Assembly: GCA_015179125.1 (NCBI GenBank)
Contig: WHVA01000228.1
Span: forward strand, 62,001-126,000
Origin: Gautieria morchelliformis
Lineage: Eukaryota; Basidiomycota; Agaricomycetes; Gomphales; Gomphaceae
DNA length: 64,000 nucleotides
Direction of reading: 5' to 3'
The stretch's first letter is position 1. Every line of letters begins with the position of its first letter. The position numbers and the translations under genes are program-made. A model generated the notes under the pieces. It saw only the letters and a list, made by a program, of their open reading frames with translations, searched no databases and was not told the DNA's origin. Shown piece after piece: positions 1 through 10,413 of this stretch.

Positions 1-60
1 ATTTGCACTAAGTCGGAACTGGAAAGGACAGTGGATTCAACTTATAGGTTGCGCCCCCAA
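1..60 (-). other. F2 gypsy 5' leader with primer-binding site
   Basis: Read on the minus strand, this sequence lies directly downstream of the LTR at 61-624. It starts with one spacer base and then TGGGGGCGCAACC, which has the TGG start expected of a site pairing with a tRNA 3' CCA end. The same ~55 bases follow the other copy of this LTR (25133-25190), so this is conserved internal leader and not random flank. The rest of the element lies left of the window. Confidence 0.55.
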
Positions 61-624
61 TGAACTATCGTCCTAAGTATTTCGGAACTGAGTCGGAAGT
101 CGGAAAGTATTGAACTAGAGGTTGGTCCGAACTTGAGTCGGAACTGAGGCGGAAGGCGGAAGACGCAAGGCGGGGCGAGACTGAGATCTTGCTATACTCG
201 CTGTGCTAGGAACAGGAGATGGAGCGAAGGAAATCAAGTATCGAAGGTGATTATCTGATTGCAGAATAACAGACATACATGAGGGGGTTTTATACAAAGA
301 GCTGAGACAACAGGTAATGACATGGTACTAAGCAAATTCCGGGGGAAGCGGAAGTCGAGTAGACAATGCGTGGGAACTAACTATTGGGAACAATGGGACT
401 ACAAGGGTAGACCAATGGCAAAGAACAAGGGGTCGGGAAAACATATCTGACAACAAATTACAAGGGTGACTGGATATGTGCACGGTGAGGTGGGTCCGGT
501 GGGTCCGAGTAATAGAGTCGAAGGAACAAGGGAAATGTACAAGGGGGGGAATGTCGGAAATATCGGAGGGGTGGAAAGTGTTGCGGAACTGGAGGTCGGA
601 AGTCGGAAATGAACGATCGTAACA
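61..624 (-). mobile_element. LTR of gypsy family F2 (5' LTR, minus orientation)
   Basis: The LTR is about 564 bp, begins TGTTACGATCG and ends ATAGTTCA when read on the minus strand. It aligns along its length with 24514-25132, including a TATAAAA box about 330 bases from its start. The sequence upstream of it (625 onward) is not polypurine, while the downstream side is the conserved leader. It is therefore probably the 5' LTR of an element extending left out of the window. The adjacent five bases on the right are GTATG; the matching duplicate would be outside the window. Confidence 0.75.
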
Positions 625-895
625 GTATGAGAGCTAGACCTTGAACCGGGGAACCATCAGCTCGATAGAATTTCCCAGGAACTGAGTCGAAGTGCCTCTC
701 AGCATCCAGATCTCTATTGGCGCTACTAGGGCTTCCAGCATCCGGGGAGTCGCTTGCACAGCTTAGTGCAGCTTGCACCCGCTTCCAGTGACATTGACAT
801 TGAACTCGTCCAAGTTCCGTGGTACAAGAAGGTATGCAGAGGAACGGTTCCTTGTCCGCCATGGGTGATGGTCCTGGTGTGGGACTAGAACACAC
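625..895 (-). pseudogene. N-terminal fragment of an unknown gene cut by the F2 LTR
   Basis: A minus-strand frame opens at 895 (a second in-frame Met is about 11 codons in) and runs to the LTR edge at 624, then continues meaninglessly into the LTR. I do not recognise the product. The stretch DLDAERHFDSVPGKFYRADG looks protein-like. The open frame may be chance, since no splice sites or homologous copy in the window support it. Confidence 0.25.
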
Positions 896-1250
896 TCATC
901 TCTTACAAATTTTATTTCGAGCTCCGGAGTAACCCCAGTTGGACTAGCAAAAAAAACTCATGTCATTTCGACTTCCGCAGGCTTATATAAGCGCATTCTT
1001 TCCCCGCATCACCCAAACCACCCCTCGCACTCTCACCTTTTCCGCCATGATTCACTCTCACAGTCTCTGCATGCGTGAACCTACTGCATCCACTCACCAT
1101 TCCCTCTTTGTTGTCAGAATGCATCCCAGACTTTCTTTCATCTTGATCCTCAATTGCCGACACGATCTCCGTTTTTCGCCACACTCGATTTGCTCTCGAT
1201 ATATTCCTTGCTCGTATGATTTACCCTAGATTTCCATCCTACGATGCGCT

Positions 1251-1609
1251 GGATACAGCAACCTGATCAAGCTTTCCAACGCGTACATCTCCGCGTCATA
1301 TGGCCTGATGATGAGTGCCGTCATTGCCATCATCGTACAGTGGTTCTTCTGTTACCGAATCTGTTCATTGAGCAAATCCTGGTTGCTCGCTAGCCTCATT
1401 GCAGCGGTGCGTATATGCTTCTCGTCAACTCACATTGTTCTAAGACATGTCCAGATTTCTCTGATGCAGGGTGTCACCTTGCTCATTATTGGCATTCGGG
1501 TTTGTAGTTTTTTGGCATTTGGCATTTGTCCTATTTAACTCACTCGTGTTGACAGGGCCATATTGTTGGGAATTTCTCCGTGTGGCCTGCGCTCACATTG
1601 ATCTGGTAG
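1251..1609 (+). pseudogene. DUF6534-like integral membrane protein remnant (3 exons)
   Basis: Three pieces splice in phase. Exon one, to 1406, encodes a hydrophobic run containing YGLMMSAVIAIIVQWFFCYR and then SLSKSWLLASLIAAV. Intron one is 1407-1469 (GTGCGT...GCAG), exon two is 1470-1499, intron two is 1500-1555 (GTTTGT...ACAG), and exon three is 1556-1609, ending NFSVWPALTLIW and a TAG. The pattern (two membrane helices, QxFFCYRI motif, short phase-0 introns) resembles the basidiomycete DUF6534 multi-pass proteins. Members of that family normally have about seven helices, so this is a fragment. A TATATAA at 983-989 could be the original promoter, but I could not build N-terminal exons. Family assignment is from memory of the pattern and is moderately uncertain. 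Confidence 0.4.
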
Positions 1610-3945
1610 CACTATATGTACATGTCCCAGCAGTCATCACTGAATTGTCACTCAAGTTACCTTGTAGGCAGATTTGGCTTATCATTCTATCCCATCCATA
1701 GATCGTTTATTCCAGTGGGTGCAGATGTTAAGAAGTAACATCGTATCGCTTGTCCATCTGCGTATTCATTTCGAGGAACGAGTACTGTCGGGGAGTGGGA
1801 GTGGCGACCTTGGCGGGTCTTCTGCAGTGGGTTCAAGTTCGTACCATTTCTTACAGCATGATTTGACCGTAATATTTCATTAGGAGGCCGAATTTCTGGA
1901 AAGAGATCAAGTCAGCCCATCTCCACTGCCTACTCGCTTCAATTCCCGGCACGTTCGACAATGATGCTTGACTCTGCACGCTCGACGTTGGACACTCGAT
2001 TATTGCCATCTAGCTATGATTTTTCTCTCTATTCTGTACTCGATGTTTGCGCCTACGCTTTGCTATGCGATATCCCGCCCTGTATTTATGACCTGAAATA
2101 AAGTTCATTTGTGGCTATATACAAGTCCCAAAAGCACTTGAATACCACTCAAAGACCGCTGCTGGCAAGCCACAAAATGCGCTAAAATGTTCATGATCAC
2201 TACTGAATTTCAGCCCGTGCCGATCAGAGGAAAAAAACTTAAGGTAGCCGGTTCCAAGCTCCTTTTGAACTTCTTAGCAGTCCCTTATGAACCGATTCTC
2301 CAGGCGCCAATTGTACTGATTTTCAGGGGGTACTCTTCCTGCAGTGTCTACGTGCCGCGCAGCATGTAGTCGATGGGCGTGGGCAGTGTTGTGTCAACGA
2401 GGGGGACGGACGTACTATGAAGAGGCAGACTCATACCGCGTTGCCCTGGCCCTTGTTCTGTCCGCTCTGGAGACCCGAAGCTCTGCTACGTCCCTCAAGC
2501 ATACGGGTGACGACAGTTTCTCCCATGTGACTCATCCGGCGCTTGAGAGATGAATTGTGCGCATGGCGCCACGTGTCCCGAGCGGGGTCGTTCGGCTTCG
2601 GGTGCCTGGCTTCGGGTTCCTGGGTCGGGATCCTGACTATATACTCATCTTGCGCTTCTTCCTCCTGCTCTTGGCCACTTGCATCTGTCCCTGGTTCCTC
2701 ATGTAGAACAGAAACGTCTCCACACTGCTCCACGGCATGTGCACACGAAAAGGTTGCGCCGTAAGCCAGGATCGGAGCTATGTACACCGGCGCATAGAAA
2801 CGACAGAAGCAGCAGAAGCCAGGGGTGGAAGCACCCAGCGCCAAATTCCGGTTGACAACAGAAGCACGACAGGGGCAGAAGCGCCGTCGCGGCAAGTTAC
2901 CGAGAGAAGGGAAGAAGCCAGGAAGTGACATAAGGTGTAGCCAGGAACCCGAAGCAGAGCTCGGGACACGTGGCTGCCATGCGCCGGGCGGAATTCACCG
3001 GGGACGCCGTGTGCGGGTCACGTGGGTCGTGGGAGGTCGTCACCGGTATCCTTGGGGACGCAGCAGAGCCTCAGACACGCAGAGCAGACAGACCGACGGT
3101 TGTGCATATAAATAGACCGATCAGGCCGCGTATCACAGCAGCACCCACTCACACACACAGTGGCACACTAGACTAAGGCCCCTCGACCCGGGGCTAAATC
3201 CGAACATTCCATATTTGTTCCACTCCTGCACCTCGGCCTCGGTCCTCCTCTGCACGCTGCGAGATACTCACACATACACCCTTCTCGTGCCCCAAACAAG
3301 CCTGCCATTGTACTTTCTCCCCGCGTCCGAGAGTGTGCATCAGGAAAAACCCGAAATTCTGGTAGCGACGCCTACCAGCACGTTGCGTCACGTGGTCTAC
3401 CGTAGCCCACGTAGTCACGCGTGTGGCTGCGTAAGTCCACATAGTCCTCCGTGCTCAAACGTCCTTATGTATCATATGTAAGATACATATCCGGGCCCTT
3501 TCTACCATAGACATCCCCTTTCTATGGTCGGCTAGAGTGCAAGTGCATATCTACGGTAGAAATACATGGCGCAGGTACACCTTCGCAGGGAAGCAAGCTT
3601 CCTCTTGCCCACTTATCTATACACTAATGCACTGCCCAGCTACACAGGGCGCAGGGTTCCTTTCGTGCGCAGATCTACGCAGCAAATACACTTGCCAGTG
3701 GAGCAGACCAGTCGCCGGCACACCGTATACGCTCCGCACGACGTTCGTCTGTCCCATTTGCCCTCTGAGCCACCTTCTTGCCTCAGTGACGCTTCTATTG
3801 ATGAGTGATTTTATACGCCGCAGGGACCACGGCCTTCGATCGCCGTGCTCCACTATAACAGTCATGTGACTGGTTACCTCTAAGCTGCGTCGTTTCTTCT
3901 TCCTGACCACCACGACTGCACACCTGTTCGAGCATACTGACCTCA
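1610..3945. other. No gene I can support
   Basis: Several short open frames exist on both strands but none shows a domain, consistent splice sites or a related copy in the window. An AATAAA-like element occurs near 2097, and a TATAAAT box at 3109-3115 is followed by a pyrimidine-rich stretch that could belong to an old LTR promoter. I could not find matching LTR ends. Confidence 0.3.
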
Positions 3946-5021
3946 TTGGCTCCAGTGACTAAACAGAAAGCTCTACAGGAGATCAATCTGACCCAACTCC
4001 CCACCCGTTCCACTGTGCCAAAGAAGTCCTCAACTCACAATGAATCGAGCTCGAGGACCTGTCCTTTGTTGGGCCCGGCACCAACCAAAACCATCACTAC
4101 CAATCCCAGTTCACGCACTCGCCTGGCCGAAAAAGGACTTGAGTATCGTACGTACCATCTATCTTGAGCTATTTGAGTAATCTACCATGGGATGTTCCAG
4201 AAATCCAGGTAGAGGCCGACAAGCAACGACTTGCCCGTCAACGGGAATGTCGCCTTGCACGTGAGGAGCAAGCTCGAGCTCAAGAAGCCTTGAAAGTGGA
4301 TGTCGCTGCTCTTAGGGATGAAGGCCTAGGGGACGAGGAAATCGATGAGTTCCTCAACGACCCGAATGTGAATGATTTCGAGGACGAACCTGAGCCCCAG
4401 CCGCGTAAGTGTTCCTGTGGCCCCAAATATCTCCTCATTTTTTTCCTTCGGTTAGGTCCCGGAAGGATCCAGGCGAACGAGGACCGTCATCCACATAATC
4501 CTTTTTTATTTTTATTTTTATTTGTTAATGCACTCACATTATCTAGTTTGCGTTCAAGGGCTTCTTTCCACCCAATTCCCGAGGCCACCATAGCATTGGT
4601 TGCACCGCGGTACGTCCTAAACTCACGTGTCATACCATTGCCGCAACAATATTCTCGACCAGGTGGAGTATGCCGTATACCAGTGGACGTCTGGCATCCA
4701 TGTCAAGGGTAGCAACTTTACCGAGGTCAAATATGCCAAGGTTTACCGACGACACCTCAGCGGCCTTGAGGCGTGGCGCATGTACAGCGAAAGGTCTGGC
4801 CAGGCCCTGGCGCATCACCAGCAGCGCCTGCATGATCACGGACGGTGCGTTTTTTTCCACCTGTTTATACCTGAACCATTGTTTTACTTCCTGTATCTTG
4901 TTACAGCGCGCATGCTGGATTCCCGAACATTGTCACAAACCCTCGAAAGCCGGCGTTCAATGCCGCCAAATTCACTCCCGCCGCCCAGGCACTCGATGAC
5001 GACGAGCACTCGGATAGTTAG
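3946..5021 (+). CDS. Multi-exon host gene of unknown function
   Basis: The gene is recognisable by introns that join in frame. Exon A ends at 4147 with intron 4148-4200 (GTACGT...CCAG). Exon B, 4201-4404, encodes a charged, probably coiled-coil stretch (ADKQRLARQRECRLAREEQ) followed by an acidic tail. GTAAGT at 4405 opens the next intron, with acceptors at 4456 and 4546. An exon at 4547-4609 (FAFKGFFPPNS) joins in phase 0 across intron 4610-4662 to an exon reading VEYAVYQWTSGIHVKGSNF. Intron 4845-4906 (GTGCGT...ACAG) then leads to the last exon, which ends DDDEHSDS and TAG at 5019-5021. The start codon is not certain because the frame at 3946 has no ATG and may follow an acceptor at 3955. The exon plan at 4405-4546 is unresolved. 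I recognise no family; nothing shows it to be transposon-encoded. Confidence 0.5.
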
Positions 5022-5159
5022 AGGGCACTAGCTGAATCCTCGTTCCCGTGCAGAGCGCGTATAAATATATGTAATTATTCCATTTGCCTAATCCCAATGA
5101 CTGTATTATACCCTATCTGCGTGCCTACACCGGAATCCAAAGGCTGCACCGCTGTTCTA

Positions 5160-5415
5160 CGCAACTATACATGCCGTATGGGCATAGCTACACACAATAT
5201 GCAGCCATGGGGAAATGCTACTGCCCCCTACGTCGCCTCTCTAGTGCCCCGTAGCGGCTGTCCTCAGCGGACTACAAATCCCTACGGAGCTTGGTGGCAT
5301 GCTACAGCGCACTACGTCACGCTACGATGGCAGGTGGTCGGCTACGGAAGGCTACATGATAGGGGGGTTGCTACGACGCTAAAGGTGCTACGTGCGCTAC
5401 GTAAAGCTAAGTAAC
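5160..5415. repeat. CTACG/GCTAC-rich low-complexity stretch
   Basis: The pentamers CTACG, GCTAC and their overlaps recur every 10-25 bases (for example at 5228-5233, 5282-5287, 5318-5332, 5341-5352 and 5370-5404). The spacing is irregular, so this is dispersed motif enrichment and not a simple tandem array. No convincing coding capacity was seen. Confidence 0.45.
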
Positions 5416-5535
5416 ACCCTCTTTTTTTCCTGATGTGGCGGCGAATGCGGGTGCCTGGCACGCACGGGCCACCCGCTCTCCGGTACCGTGGCACGTGCCC
5501 AACACATCACTGCTTCCCCACACTTTCCCCAGAAG

Positions 5536-5888
5536 GGGTGACTTTCCGTAGCCGTAAATCTAAACTCCTGGTTCTAAACCGGCTGCGCGCGATATCTGTC
5601 GAGTTTAGGACCGATTTCGAAACTGTAACGCCAAAGCAATGGCGGAAGTGCTCAGACGCAAGCTGTCGTCGGCATCCGGCTGGCACGAATAAGTAGGGCG
5701 AGAAATTGCCACGTTTGGCCAAACCTGTCATGTATATGTCATCAAACGTCACATTTTGGTTTAAAACATTAATTTCTGTCATAGCGGACTTGTAAAACGC
5801 TTCCCTGTCGTCGGCTAGTACTCAGCTCGATGTTCCGCAACGTTTAGAACGTGGAATTTATGGAATTTAGCTCTACGGAAAGTCACCC
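5536..5888. mobile_element. MITE-like non-autonomous DNA transposon, 353 bp
   Basis: The ends are perfect 16-bp inverted repeats, GGGTGACTTTCCGTAG at the left and its complement at the right, with imperfect pairing continuing inward. The element is flanked by AAG at 5533-5535 and AAG at 5889-5891, a 3-bp direct duplication. It contains no open frame longer than a chance one. The 3-bp duplication would suit a PIF/Harbinger- or CACTA-type source, but the terminal bases do not decide between them. Confidence 0.65.
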
Positions 5889-5891
5889 AAG

Positions 5892-7236
5892 AGCGCTTCC
5901 CTGCTCGATCAACCGCCTAACATGGCAGTTTATATCACGATCGTGATCGAAGTGATCGATCGACCGCAGATCAGATGCTACCCATTTAGGCTCGATTCAC
6001 GTCAAGCGCCCATGCCGCTTCGCTGGCACGCCACGCCACACATCACCTCAGGAAGCAGAAGCCCCGAAGCTTGCAACCCAAACCACCCACCCCGAGAAGC
6101 GCGCGCTGGTTCGAGCTTCGAACCCAACCCTTGTTTTCTATGCTCAGTTCCCGGCAGCGAGCGGTGCCGCATTACCCAACGATTTGGTTGCTTGATCTGT
6201 GATGGATAGCGATGATGGTATACGAAGAACGTCATGGTGCTGACCTTCGGTGCCAGACATTGACAGACACGCACCATCGGGCAGGCAGGACATCGACAGT
6301 ACATCGGAGTTTACAACCCTCTCCTGGCCGACGATCCATCGCACGCAATGGTCTGCGGAGTCCTGAATTGAAGCCATCACACGCTCACGTCCAGTAAAAC
6401 CAATGCGCCGGATTCTGAATCGCCTATTGATAGAGACTAGGAGGCGCTGGAGGGAATTGAAGCCAGCGGTGGAGGAACGTACAAGCCGCGAGCAAGGCGT
6501 AGGATGATACCGAGGGCAGAAACCAAACATTGGGCTCAATTGCCGTCCGTATACGCTAGGGCGGCGGGCGTGCGTTGAATAGAGAACAGAGCGTGAGTAA
6601 TAGCGATGCTGAGACGGTGGGCGTCGCAGGATAAGGAATCAGTATGCACGTGAGGTAGGAGGGTGTTATAATGTAATACCGGTGGTCGATGAGCATGCGG
6701 TCACCCTGCATTACTTGAAGCGTTCTGCACGTTGACCATGCGGGCTCGCGTCCGGAGCAGAACAACATTACTTACCGCTTAGCTTGTTGGCCGTCGCTTG
6801 TATACCGAGCTCCGAAGAATCACTGACACTCAGTGCCCCTTCAATGACTTTAGCTTGTCCGCATACCATTGCCGCAGAAGACGGCGCCTCCAACGCTTGT
6901 CTCCAAATACACCCGTATCTCGTCAATTGTCAGTCTCATACACGCCCGCAGTGTGACCCAAGGTGTCGCTGACCCCTGCTGTTATTACCACGCTGAGTAG
7001 CACACGTTCACAGGACATGTTTCCGTCGCGTGCAATGTATAGGTTGCGTGGGAGGATACCGGAACTTTGAGACGTGCATCAAGACTCACAAAGGAACATA
7101 TCACAAAGGAACACATGGATGGTTCATTCGGGAGCTTTCTCACGCCTACCACCACATCCAAAATTCCAAAACACCCATTTCCGAGGCACACGCTCACAAA
7201 CATCTCCATCTCATCGCTGACAACAGTCGGCGATAG
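5892..7236. other. No gene I can support
   Basis: Short open frames on both strands overlap each other and show no domain, zinc motif, membrane segment or credible splice pattern. An in-frame TAG at 7234-7236 closes the reading frame that continues to the right as the LINE ORF1-like sequence. Confidence 0.3.
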
Positions 7237-7316
7237 CACTCAGCTTCCTCAAAAAGAAGAAGCGACCAAAACGATGCCTCAGAGCGTCGAACCACAAGCG
7301 CCGGCCACGTCACAAG

Positions 7317-8613
7317 TAGTGTTCTGCAAAGCCCGGCTCGGCTCAAAAGCCCCGGCTTCGGCTCGGCTCATGCCGGCTCGGGCTCACAGAATTCAGGGCC
7401 GGGCCCTGCGTGCCGGCTTGGGCTCGGCTCGGGCTTGGCCCGGCTTAAGCCGGGGCTCTTCAGTGGGAAATATCGACTGAGGGGATGCAACGCCGAAGTG
7501 GAAATTCTATGTACTTTTAACTAGCTAGTCGTATTCTATATCAACTTCGCTCTCCCCTCCACAAGCTCTGTATTGAGCCTGTGCCAAGAAGATCAGACTG
7601 AGCTACAATTCATTATGAAGGCTTACCTGGCGCGAGGCTTGCATGTGCCGGCGAAGTGTACTTACTTCGAATACATAAGTTATTTTTTGTCGGTCATTTT
7701 TCCTACAAATAATATAGTCCTCATTTGCCTGCCATGGAGGAGACCTGACTCACCGGCACAATTTGCAGTCAATAATTTTTTTACCTTCCTCAACGTGTAG
7801 ATTATCGAAAAAATAACGTGTATCCAAAGTACGATCTTTGGACTTGATTTCCGTGTCAGGTAAGCCCTCTACCGCATCTAGATCCTTGAGCCAGCCGTCA
7901 GGGCGAGCCGGAGCTCCCTGGACTATCTTATCTTGTATGGCTGAAGTCCCCGGTGTAGCCTTGCTTTGAGTACCTGAATCTTAGATCAATAGATAGACAA
8001 TATTCTATGCAAAGATATGACTCACCAGTAATGCCACCAGATTCCTTATTCGTAACCATTTCAGTACTACTGAAATCAGTAGGCTTGGCAACGGTCCTTG
8101 CATTTGGCTGGATCACCAGGGCCGGCTCAACAATAGTCTTTTGTTTTTTATTTTTATGTTGGTCAGTAGTTTCTACCACCTTAGTCACGACCTTGGGTTG
8201 CGTTGACCAAGAACATTGGCCACATTATCGGGATCCTTCAGTGCGGCGCTTGGCTTTAGCGTTCGGCCCGAACGGGCACTCTTGATAGGGAGCAGCTGAA
8301 CCTCGTCCGCATCGCTGGGGTCCTGGATACGGGGCAAGGGCATGGCAGTGAGCAGCAGACAGAATGTTTTTCAAACTCAACCAATAGAGTACAGGAGATA
8401 CTCAAATTAGCTACCTGAGTGCCGCTTGCCACCTGAACAGTGCATACCGGTAAGCGCCCAAAAGCCGCGGCTTCAGGGCTCGGCTCGGGCTCTCAAAACT
8501 CAAGCCGGGCCCTAGATCCTGGCCTCAGGACGGCTTTGGCCCGGCTCGGCCCGGCTTTTGGGGGCCCGGCTCCGGCTTAGGCCGCGGCTGAAGCCGGGCT
8601 TTGCAGAACACTA
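7317..8613 (-). mobile_element. hAT-family DNA transposon, internally deleted, 1297 bp
   Basis: The terminal inverted repeats begin TAGTGTTCTGCAAAGCCCGG at the left and are matched in inverse orientation at the right. Flanking octamers are GTCACAAG (7309-7316) and GTCACGAG (8614-8621), an 8-bp target duplication with one CG-to-CA change; 8 bp is the hAT hallmark. Both subterminal zones (about 7330-7455 and 8455-8600) are dense in GGCTCGG/CCGAGCC motifs, typical of hAT transposase-binding repeats. The interior keeps only the N-terminal coding exons of a transposase. Confidence 0.85.
7627..8343 (-). pseudogene. hAT transposase N-terminus with BED zinc finger, truncated and frameshifted
   Basis: The reading starts at an ATG (8343-8341). 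A one-base frameshift lies near 8190. Exon one ends at 8026; intron 8025-7974 (GTGAGT...TCAG, 52 nt) joins exon two, 7973-7754; intron 7753-7703 (51 nt) joins exon three, 7702-7627, which meets a GTAAGC donor. Exons two and three together give a Tyr-Phe-Phe motif, GKKIIDCKLC and TLRRHM, the Cys-x2-Cys ... His pattern of the BED finger that hAT transposases use for DNA binding. The RNase H-like catalytic domain and dimerisation domain are missing: only ~310 bp remain before the terminal repeat. The element would need a transposase from elsewhere. Confidence 0.65.
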
Positions 8614-9192
8614 GTCACGAGAGCGAGCACCACACAGCAAGCCACTAATAAGACCAGACCTGAGTTATTGCTGGAGCCCAACACGACAGTTCGAACAAAA
8701 GAGCAAGCGAGACAGTACCTAGACAAGTACGGGTACTACACAAAGGAAGTCCCGTTGTCAACGGAACACCTCAGCTACGCGCTGCTGTCCCTAGCGCATA
8801 ACGTCAGCGGCAAGACCCTACAGGAAGGAGTGAGGGCGGTGGCAGTCCTGATGATGGAGGAGGCAGCGAGAACGGTGGGAGCGGCGGTTATGAGACACGT
8901 AGAGAGAAACCTAGAGCAGACCCTCTACAAGATCGAAAGGGCAACAGAGGATGCAAAAGAAGCTGCAGAGAGCGCAAAGGCGGCGACGGAAGGGGCCGGA
9001 AACGTCATCGAGCACATGAACAGCATGAGGCAGCAGAGCGCGCTACAGGGAGAGACCGGAACAAGAGGGGCGACGTACACGGCCGCACTCAGAGGTAATG
9101 TACCACTATCACATCTGAATAATTTAGCAAAAGCAAAAGCAAAAGCCAGACAACTACTGATAGACGCAGACCCACAAAGGGAGCAGGTGTGA

Positions 9193-9632
9193 GGGCAACA
9201 CTAATGACGAAGCCACAACCAAAGATACTCAAGGAGATAAGAGCCGATACTAGGACAATGACCAACTGTGTAGTGGGTATCCTCAGTTTATAACTCTACC
9301 AACGATAGATACATGGGGACTTGCCTGTGTAGTGGGTATCCTCAGAGATCAAGCTGAGGAAACGCCACCACACGGGCTACAGTCTTATAGCGCTGGCAAG
9401 GCTTACATAATAGGGGAGACGGAAACTTGTAGAAGGTGACGGAAAGTGATGGAAGGTCACGGAATGTGACGGAATGTGATATGTGACGGAAAGTGACAGA
9501 AGGTGACGGAAAGTGACAGAAGGTGACGGAAAGTTATGGAAACTGACGGAAGGTTATGGAAACTGACGGAAGGTGACGGAAACTCATGGAAGGAAATAGA
9601 AACTTATGGAAGGAAATGTGTGAACCCTGACA
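9193..9632 (-). mobile_element. LTR relic of a gypsy family related to F1 (F4)
   Basis: Read on the minus strand, a polypurine tract GAGAGGGGGGTGA (9645-9633) is followed at 9632 by TGTCAGGGTTCACAC. F1 elements show the same tract and the same LTR opening TGTCAGGG. The LTR body contains the minisatellite. The distal end is not identified; a 20-base direct repeat TGTGTAGTGGGTATCCTCAG occurs at about 9268 and 9327. The left limit given is therefore only the end of the preceding frame. Confidence 0.45.
9421..9612. repeat. Degenerate ~10-bp minisatellite (GGAARRTGAC-like)
   Basis: Nearly every 10 bases the sequence returns to a unit like GACGGAAAGT or GACGGAAGGT, for about 19 degenerate units. 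It lies at the U3 edge of the LTR relic that ends at 9632, so the repeat is probably LTR-internal. Each unit carries the CGGAA core that is also abundant in the neighbouring gypsy elements. Confidence 0.75.
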
Positions 9633-10042
9633 TCACCCCCCTCTCAATGCTTGTCGTCCCGACAAGCACAGCTGCCACCTAGCCCTCAACATCCACCAAG
9701 ACATCGTTTCCAAGTACGCCACAGGCGGGACCACCATCTCTCCTGGCCTCCTGGCGCTCGGCCCTTCCCTTTCTGGTAACGCAAGTCAATGATGAGCTCA
9801 GGGGGATTGGGGTCCATGGGCAAGTGCGGCCCTCGGAACCTTGCTCGACGTATTCGCTCTCCTGCCATGTTACGGAAACGCCGCCCCACCCAGCCTTCAG
9901 AAGTGTAGGGGGTTCCACAAGGGGGGGTTCCATTGTTGAGGAAGACAGGGTCGCCGATGTAGTACGTGTTCTCTCATCTGTGTCGGGGTCTGAGGAATGC
10001 GAGTGCAGGGCGAGTGGGCGCCTGACTCTTCGCTGGTGTGAG
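9633..10042 (-). pseudogene. Decayed 3' internal end of the F4 gypsy element
   Basis: This segment lies between the F4 polypurine tract and the left end of F1 el1. Minus-strand frames are open for 60-80 codons but shift repeatedly, and I see no intact chromodomain. Its identity rests on position only. It is cut at 10042 by el1. Confidence 0.3.
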
Positions 10043-10349
10043 TGTCAGGGGACACCCTGTTTTCCATTTCCATTTCCGACACCACACCCAGTTCCGACTC
10101 CATTTCCGACTCCGCTTCCGGTTCCGATTCCATCTCCGCATCCGCTTTCGGGAACGATTCCGCTTCTGGGAGAACTTCCACCAGTTCCGTTCGCCTTGCC
10201 AGTTCCACTCCAATTTCCGACTTCCGCCCCGGAACAGTGTCGGAAATCAAGTGACTCGCATAATAGGTGGCATCAAGGGTCGATCAAGGGTCAGGGGGAT
10301 GCAGGGTTGATGGCGGGTGCCAAGTGTTGTCCCTGGCTGCGCAGCGTAG

Positions 10350-10392
10350 TATAATACGGGCTCGCTGACATTGGGGGTCCTTAGACTTTTCT
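10350..10392 (+). promoter_or_regulatory. F1 LTR promoter: TATA box and predicted transcript start
   Basis: TATAATA is at 10350-10356. AGACTTTTCT begins at 10383, 33 bases downstream, where a TATA-directed start is expected. This decamer is the exact complement of the sequence two bases after the LTR (10525-10534), which fixes the likely start: the transcript's 5' end can pair with the primer site. The same box and decamer occur in every full-length F1 LTR in the window. Confidence 0.6.
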
Positions 10393-10413
10393 CTTTGGAT
10401 TTCCCCTTGTCAG

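Larger units (their letters stand above)
7237..9192 (+). pseudogene. LINE (non-LTR retrotransposon) ORF1-like protein, interrupted by a hAT element
   Basis: The frame 7237-7316 continues at 8622 once the hAT element and one copy of its 8-bp target duplication are removed; the removed length, 1305 bases, is a multiple of three, so the reading frame is kept. It then runs to TGA at 9192. Features are an alpha-helical region (LSYALLSLAHNVSGKTLQEG), a long Ala/Glu/Lys-rich coiled coil (EDAKEAAESAKAATEG), and the ending AKARQLLIDADPQ. This arrangement is like the first ORF of basidiomycete Tad/jockey-type LINEs, whose ORF1 precedes an endonuclease-RT ORF2. No ORF2 follows, and no ATG opens the frame, so it is a truncated relic. 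The assignment rests on composition and order, not a catalytic motif. Confidence 0.45.

Noticed and set aside
5097-5414. A 105-aa gene in the CTACG-rich stretch
   Set aside because: The frame is a by-product of the repeated pentamer and has no domain, intron or related copy.
10042-10310. Ser/Asp- or Arg/Phe-rich proteins read from the LTR U3 in several frames
   Set aside because: These come from the TTCCGA repeat block, which stays open in most frames; they recur at every F1 LTR and are not independent genes.
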